From Acidobacteriota bacterium (GTDB taxonomy: Bacteria; Acidobacteriota; Thermoanaerobaculia; Gp7-AA8): 33,660 bases of DNA. The number at the start of each line of letters is the position of its first letter. The stretch's first letter is position 1. Below, piece after piece: positions 30,901 to 33,660 of this stretch. A program made the position numbers and the translations under genes. The notes beneath the pieces were generated by a model. It was not told the DNA's origin and searched no databases. It worked only from the letters and a program-made list of their open reading frames with translations. The DNA is taken from NCBI GenBank assembly GCA_021325515.1, contig JAJPHC010000016.1, forward strand, positions 1 to 33,660. Reading direction: 5' to 3'.

Positions 30901-32084
30901 CCGTGCGCTACGCGATGATGGATGACGCGCTGCCTCCGCGCGTCGTCGCCGATCTCGCTCTCGCCTCGGTGCAGTTCCAGCAGGATGGCGACGAGAAGAG
31001 CGGCTATCGCGTGCGGATGCGCCAGCAGGCCGGGCTTTCCGACGGCAACAAGAATGTGCCGGCCGAGGCGTTCTTCTTCGTGAAGGAGAATGGGAAGTAT
31101 CTGATCAGCGCGGTGCTGCACGAGCCGGAGATGATCGGCTGGAGCGCATTGCGTTTCGTCGAGGCGGGCGATGTCGAGAGTGCGCGGCGCTGGCTGAACT
31201 GGGCGCGCGAGGAGATCACGACCGGCGGCGGCGATGATCCGCTCGACACCTCGCCGTTCGCGACGCTCTGGGCGAAGGGAAAGCAGAATGCGACGGCGGA
31301 TGAAGTGCGCGTGGCGGCGGCGTCGCTGATGTTGCGCAAGCCGTACGCGGAGAAGGCGCTGCCGATTCTCGAGGCGGCAAGGGAGAAGGCGACGTCGGAC
31401 GATCAGCGGCTGCACATCGACCTGGCGCTCTCGGCGATCGCGTCGTTCGGGCACGAATGGAGCGAGCTGCAGGCGATCTCCGAGCGACTGCTCAAGGCCG
31501 TGCCCGATTCGGCGTCGGCGTTCAACATGCGTGCGACGGCGCTGACGGAAGGGGATCATTTCGACGAGGCGGAGAAATTCGCGAAGGCGCGTCTCGACAA
31601 GCTGCCGAAGGACGAGGATGCGATTCGCGCGCTGGGGCGTGTGGCGATGGCGCGCGGGCGTTATGACGAGTGCGACAAGTATTACCGCCAGGTGATCGAC
31701 GAGTTGCAGCCGAGCTCCGTCGACTACAACAACGCCGCGTGGAACATTCTCTTCATCGGAAAGGATCTCGATCGCGCAATCGGCTATGCGCGCCAGGCAT
31801 CATCGCGGGGCGGCGCGTCGTCGCTGCACACGCTGGCCGCCTTGTATGCGGAGAGCGGCAAGAGCCTGGAGGCGAGGGAAGCGCTGCTGAAGTCGATGGA
31901 CGACGCCGGGCGTGACGATCCCGCGAGCCACGACTGGTATGTGCTGGCGAGAATCGCGGAGAACTACGGAGCGACCGACGCAGCCCTCGCCGCCTACGCA
32001 AGGGTGAAGAAGCCGTCGCATCCGTCGAGCGACGACACGTATGTGCTGGCGCAGAGGCGCCTGGCAGCGATCGGGAAGAAATGA
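27966..32084 (+). CDS. DUF3857/transglutaminase-like/TPR exported protein
   Basis: The 1,372-residue product has a Shine-Dalgarno (AGGAG) 6 bases before ATG. The leader MSLRAVLAATIL continues into CVGQALSLSGQAESLSYT, which is encoded by a perfect palindrome. A DUF3857 beta-sandwich (about 60-250) comes next. The transglutaminase-like domain (about 285-400) has the Cys-His-Asp triad: Cys331 in KYGDCKDKATLL, His374 in FNHAIVHV and Asp388 in MWIDPTDE. A second beta domain (about 410-640) follows. TPR-type helices lie at about 660-760 (LHPKEARHHVEIARALL, IEPNYAGAYAAKGWIL), with further helical repeats to the end (FNMRATALTEGDHFDEAEKF). Such proteins are usually exported and are thought to process or bind peptides or amides in the envelope; the substrate is unknown. 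They are typical of Acidobacteriota and Bacteroidota. Confidence 0.92.
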   Translation: MSLRAVLAATILCVGQALSLSGQAESLSYTQPWDAAPLSADPKAMLAAAEKVQAGDADAVVLLDEMHYSFDAQGRATGTQRLIYKIVAESAIDNWSTIAAGWSPWYQEKPEINARVIARDASVHMLDQAAITESPAGDESMEIFSDARLLRAPLPGLQDGCIVEEVIIYKDRNPMFDAGTMDRFYFGRGVPVQQARLIIDAPPALPLHIVNKSELAAKKDGDRTIFESGPMKAIDEWEWNLPYDESWRPYVAFATGKSWQDIARRYSEVVDKQIANAKFPAVAKSSKRNEVIAAILAEIQKNVRYAGVEVGDGSIIPRPPQEVLNHKYGDCKDKATLLVAMLRDAGIPASVVLIRAGSDLDISPDLPGFGQFNHAIVHVDGDKPMWIDPTDEFARAGELPVPDQGRMVLIANPKTTGLVQTPVSDSATNLIRETRVFTLSEEGKANVTETSEFHGANDSSQRRYYVTSDRKSYRESMEQYATQYYAAKELKNVEPSDPRDLSRPFTLKIEISEASRGTTSGGEAAVGILPTGLLGELPQAIRFYEDEDDPNAPKTSKVRHKRTHDFVFIPYVKEWTYRIVPPPGYTPRTLPQSETLKLGTATLTTNYTTEKEGIVVAVLRFDSGKRRLTVPEFEATRKALKEFGDRKPILVGFDETGQTKLAAGDVGGALADFRKLVALHPKEARHHVEIARALLAGGMAEAARAEVNKAIEIEPNYAGAYAAKGWILQHDLFSRRFRKGFDLEGAIAAYRKAKELDSKEVQYRAGLAEVLEYGDDGNRWGHNAHIGEAIDELRAMMKELKENRAEGDLLLALANAGRFPELREAADAAKDPDERELGRIIALAATDGSAAALKEASSVGPDQRRKLLGNAAQILMSIRLYPQAADLFEQASQGGTNATQIAPLIELLRKTKKAETLTLSDADPKDVLKRVLITLLAENADEKAMSKFITADQAKLEEDAKKNADDEELDATPDRTIASVRYAMMDDALPPRVVADLALASVQFQQDGDEKSGYRVRMRQQAGLSDGNKNVPAEAFFFVKENGKYLISAVLHEPEMIGWSALRFVEAGDVESARRWLNWAREEITTGGGDDPLDTSPFATLWAKGKQNATADEVRVAAASLMLRKPYAEKALPILEAAREKATSDDQRLHIDLALSAIASFGHEWSELQAISERLLKAVPDSASAFNMRATALTEGDHFDEAEKFAKARLDKLPKDEDAIRALGRVAMARGRYDECDKYYRQVIDELQPSSVDYNNAAWNILFIGKDLDRAIGYARQASSRGGASSLHTLAALYAESGKSLEAREALLKSMDDAGRDDPASHDWYVLARIAENYGATDAALAAYARVKKPSHPSSDDTYVLAQRRLAAIGKK
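28003..28054. repeat. 52-bp perfect palindrome inside a coding sequence
   Basis: Arms of 25 bases (28003-28027 and 28030-28054) are perfectly complementary around a 2-base loop. The ends are GTGTAGGACA and TGTCCTACAC, identical to those of the element at 22205-22323. It lies 37 bases into the DUF3857 gene and encodes VGQALSLSGQAESLSYT. The frame stays open through the insertion. A 25-base relic of the right arm is at 6733-6757. Confidence 0.93.
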
Positions 32085-32115
32085 CTGGCAGGATGTGGTC
32101 CCGATTCAGGGTAGA

Positions 32116-32151
32116 TATCTACCCGTAGATGTAGATATCTACGGGTAGATA
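32116..32151. repeat. 15-bp perfect inverted repeat before the right cassette array
   Basis: Arms TATCTACCCGTAGAT (32116-32130) and ATCTACGGGTAGATA (32137-32151) flank a 6-base loop, GTAGAT. Each arm and the loop repeat the hexamer GTAGAT/ATCTAC, and two more ATCTAC copies follow by 32162. It is much richer in A+T than its surroundings. It may be a terminator for the TPR gene, 31 bases after the stop, or a protein-binding site. There is no T-run. Confidence 0.7.
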
Positions 32152-32194
32152 CAAGCATCTACCTGTGGATAGAATCGAATCAGGTTAGGAAAAC

Positions 32195-32201
32195 GTTAGG
32201 C
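32195..32201 (+). other. First core site (GTTAGGC) of the right-hand cassette array
   Basis: GTTAGGC fits GTTRRRY. The bases after the recombination point (TTAGGCGCC) are the exact complement of GGCGCCTAA at 32551-32559, the left end of the attC after the next gene, which marks 32196 as the 5' edge of that cassette. No attC stem precedes this core. The upstream GGTTAGGAAAAC gives a direct repeat of GTTAGG. It could be an attI-like site or a chance insertion point; no integrase gene is in the window. Confidence 0.6.
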
Positions 32202-32216
32202 GCCGTAGCTACCACC

Positions 32217-32540
32217 ATGTTCTGCCCAAAGTGTGGCGATGTACTCCAACTCTCGTCGAGGGGCGAACTCGCTTGTCTCCGAGGCAACATGGGCTTGTCA
32301 AAGCAAATGGAGAAGGCGCTTACTGAGTGTTTCGTTGAGAACACTCGAATGCCTCGCGAACCAGAGGCCGCGCCAGCCCGCCACGGTGGCGGATGGGGAG
32401 GAAAATGGTTTTGCCCTGGGTGTGGTATTCAAGCCGTTGCGAATGGCCCGTGGGACGTGCGATGCCCGCGTTGCACAAAGAGCCTGGACGAGTTTCTCTA
32501 TAGGCTGATCGAGTTTCATCCGCACGCTCCGAACGCGTAG
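32217..32540 (+). CDS. Zinc-ribbon protein (cassette gene)
   Basis: The 107-residue product has one CPKCG pair near the N-terminus (MFCPKCGDVLQLSSRGELAC) with a single further Cys. A second, complete ribbon (WFCPGCG ... VRCPRC) lies at about residues 64-85. The middle segment GNMGLSKQMEKAL is helical. I recall similar short two-ribbon proteins as cassette genes in other integrons, but their function is unknown. It starts 21 bases after the cassette edge and ends 13 bases before attC. There is no Shine-Dalgarno sequence. Confidence 0.8.
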   Translation: MFCPKCGDVLQLSSRGELACLRGNMGLSKQMEKALTECFVENTRMPREPEAAPARHGGGWGGKWFCPGCGIQAVANGPWDVRCPRCTKSLDEFLYRLIEFHPHAPNA

Positions 32541-32553
32541 CCTGCGAATCGGC

Positions 32554-32671
32554 GCCTAACTCGCGGCTGCAGCGGATGCCGTGCCGTTCGTTGCCACTTT
32601 GCATCCAAGCGCGAACTTTCGCTATTCTGCCGTGTGTGGCACGGCACCGCTGAGCCGCAACAACGTTAGAC
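32554..32671 (+). repeat. attC site (118 bp)
   Basis: It begins with GCCTAAC (32554-32560) and ends with GTTAGAC (32665-32671). Inside, GCGGCT-G-CAGCGG pairs with CCGCTG-AGCCGC, leaving one unpaired G (32567 region). Then GCCGTGCC pairs with GGCACGGC, and a loop of about 45 bases follows. The layout is that of a folded single-stranded attC hairpin. Confidence 0.92.
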
Positions 32672-32698
32672 GCCCGAAGCTAACGACGGGGACGAGTC

Positions 32699-33001
32699 AT
32701 GAACCCAGACATCGAGTCACACGAGTGGCTGGCCGGAATGTACCGTGACGGATACTTCCCGGATCGCCAGGTCGATAAGGTCAAGACCGTCCTGCTGCAG
32801 TTGTGCGGCGACATTGAAACGCAGAAACCGCAAACCGACGCGGCAGCGGCCCGAGAGATTGGTGACGCACCCAAGCAGAGACACCGCAAGTGGCACGCGG
32901 CGTCTAACTCGGCACTGCAGCGGATGCCGTGCCGTTCGTCGCCGCCTTTCATTCGAGAGCTCGCGTCAGGTATTCTGCCGTGTGAGGCACGGCACCGCTG
33001 A
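32699..33001 (+). pseudogene. Truncated DUF5713-like cassette gene
   Basis: The first about 50 residues (MNPDIESHEWLAGMYRDGYF, then PDRQVDKVKTVLLQLCGDIE, then TQKP) strongly resemble the N-terminal half of DUF5713, a family of about 110 residues with a conserved MYxDxYFPxxxVDKxK block. The matching C-terminal half is missing. After residue about 52 the frame becomes unrelated and runs through the following attC (32902-33019) to a stop at 33001. The gene portion inside the cassette is thus only about 200 bases. A deletion inside the cassette is the simplest cause. GGGGACGAG precedes the ATG as a possible ribosome binding site. Confidence 0.7.
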
Positions 33002-33019
33002 GTGCCAAAGCCGTTAGGC
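32902..33019 (+). repeat. attC site (118 bp)
   Basis: It begins with GTCTAAC (32902-32908) and ends with GTTAGGC (33013-33019). GGCACT-G-CAGCGG pairs with CCGCTG-AGTGCC, again leaving a single unpaired G. The next block (GCCGTGCC/GGCACGGC) is identical to that of the site at 32554, and both are 118 bases long. The outer stems differ between the two sites on both arms, so pairing is kept by matched changes. Confidence 0.93.
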
Positions 33020-33029
33020 GTACGAGAGA

Positions 33030-33542
33030 ATGGGTCCGACGGTAGGAATCCTGATCCGAGAGACCGCGTCAGCCATGCAGGATTTTCTGGGAGCACTTAC
33101 GAAAGCTCTCGATCCGGGCGCGGTTAACGGGGAGGACATTCGCGTCGCGTCGACCAGATCAATCGGGGGAGTGACCGATTCTCAGGAAGGTCGCTCGTTC
33201 AGCATTTCCTTCGCCGATATTCAGTCTGCGTATGAGGAAACGGAGCTACAGGCGATCGAATCGGCCTTCGGGTTCAGGCCCGAGGCTGAAATACAAGTCT
33301 GCGCATCCAGCAACCGAGACATCGATCACAGAATGCTCGGGGAGATTGCCTCCCACATGGCGCGAGAACTGGACGCGCTCGTCAATTTTAGCGGTCACCT
33401 CGGTGTCTTCGGATCGGGAGCTGGGAGGTTGGCAGAAATCTCCTACGTCATCGATCCGACGCGAACCGGTCTTTACCAAGTCGGCGATCTGGCCTTTATG
33501 CAGGCGTGGCTGAGCGATCCGACATTCCATATGGTCAAGTAA
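33030..33542 (+). CDS. DUF6368-like protein (cassette gene)
   Basis: The 170-residue product begins with MGPTVGILI and ends with DLAFMQAWLSDPTFHMVK. It has a central block (VCASSNRDIDHRMLGEIASHMARELDALVNFSG, given here in outline) of the pattern I associate with DUF6368; the match is from memory. The fold is mixed alpha/beta with no signal peptide. Function is unknown; related proteins are sometimes near polymorphic toxin or immunity genes, so an immunity role is possible but unproven. It starts 11 bases after the attC core with GAGAGA upstream, and its stop is 9 bases before the next GCCTAAC. Confidence 0.75.
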   Translation: MGPTVGILIRETASAMQDFLGALTKALDPGAVNGEDIRVASTRSIGGVTDSQEGRSFSISFADIQSAYEETELQAIESAFGFRPEAEIQVCASSNRDIDHRMLGEIASHMARELDALVNFSGHLGVFGSGAGRLAEISYVIDPTRTGLYQVGDLAFMQAWLSDPTFHMVK

Positions 33543-33551
33543 CAAACCGAC

Positions 33552-33660
33552 GCCTAACTCTCCGCTACCTTTAGGCACTCGTCAATAGAAAATCCTTATT
33601 GAGGTGTTCGACGCGAGTCGAAAGCTCCGCTTTCGACTCATAGGCGCAGCTCCGCCGGAG
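33552..33660 (+). other. Start of a further attC-like site or array end, cut by the window
   Basis: GCCTAAC (33552-33558) follows the DUF6368-like gene. With the two bases before it, it is complementary to that cassette's own 5' edge over 9 bases, so it should be the left end of its attC. The bases after it (TCTCCGCTACC) do not match the two other attC sites, and no right half is seen before 33660. No gene is visible here. Confidence 0.55.
33615..33639. repeat. 10-bp perfect inverted repeat
   Basis: GAGTCGAAAG (33615-33624) and CTTTCGACTC (33630-33639) flank CTCCG. It may be part of the terminal hairpin of the unfinished attC or a separate palindrome; the window ends before this can be decided. 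Confidence 0.6.

Noticed and set aside
27948-31559. Two long minus-strand frames opposite the DUF3857/TPR gene
   Set aside because: Composition is that of antisense frames; the plus-strand product has a full catalytic triad and TPR helices.
1-33660. Search for an integron integrase, transposase, tRNA or rRNA gene
   Set aside because: None of the plausible coding frames has integrase or transposase motifs, and no tRNA or rRNA sequence was recognised by eye.

Overview
This is a GC-rich bacterial chromosome segment. The secreted protein types (fibronectin-III surface proteins with a BACON-like domain, a Reg_prop/Y_Y_Y propeller, DUF3857-transglutaminase-TPR, DUF3617, DUF1569, PQQ-like propellers) and the abundance of short palindromic repeats suggest a soil or sediment Acidobacteriota-like organism. 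That placement is inference: no rRNA, tRNA or other marker gene is in the window.

Layout. (1) Bases 1-2.9 kb look like an integron gene-cassette array without a visible integrase: a membrane protein, a leucine-rich-repeat protein, attC sites after each, an ORF-less remnant and a toxin-antitoxin pair whose toxin is cut off. (2) Bases 2.9-32.1 kb are ordinary chromosome. They hold a secreted FN3 protein (-), a Reg_prop propeller protein without an output domain (+), a heparinase II/III-like secreted protein, an alpha/beta hydrolase and an exported beta-carbonic anhydrase. A coupled Xaa-Pro aminopeptidase/tRNA-binding pair (-) follows, then a PQQ-like propeller, a 5'-3' exonuclease and a glycosyltransferase (-). 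Next come a glycogen-debranching enzyme with a trehalose-synthase-type GH13, a cupredoxin-like protein, a rhodanese/MauE pair with glutaminase, DUF1569, DUF3617 (-) and a 1,372-residue DUF3857/transglutaminase/TPR protein. (3) From 32.2 kb to the right edge lies a second, better preserved cassette array: zinc ribbon, truncated DUF5713-like, DUF6368-like, each linked to attC sites.

The strongest signal is the cassette biology. Two 118-bp attC sites at the right have compensating terminal stems and the same extrahelical G. In each of the three right-hand cassettes the site after the gene is complementary to that same cassette's own 5' edge over 9-10 bases, as expected for excisable circles. Related, more decayed sites occur about 30 kb away at the left edge, and no integrase lies between them.

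A second theme is palindromic repeats that have become parts of genes. A 52-bp perfect palindrome sits in frame in the signal-peptide region of the transglutaminase protein. A related 119-bp element with the same 10-base ends supplies the stop codon of glgX. Another inverted repeat contains the stop codon of the propeller gene. A GGGACCTAT array that carries three decayed copies of the preceding gene's 3' end supplies the last codons of the exonuclease gene.

Third, at least six genes have a TANNNT hexamer ending 6-7 bases before the start codon, which predicts leaderless mRNAs. Genes with a good Shine-Dalgarno sequence appear to form a separate class.
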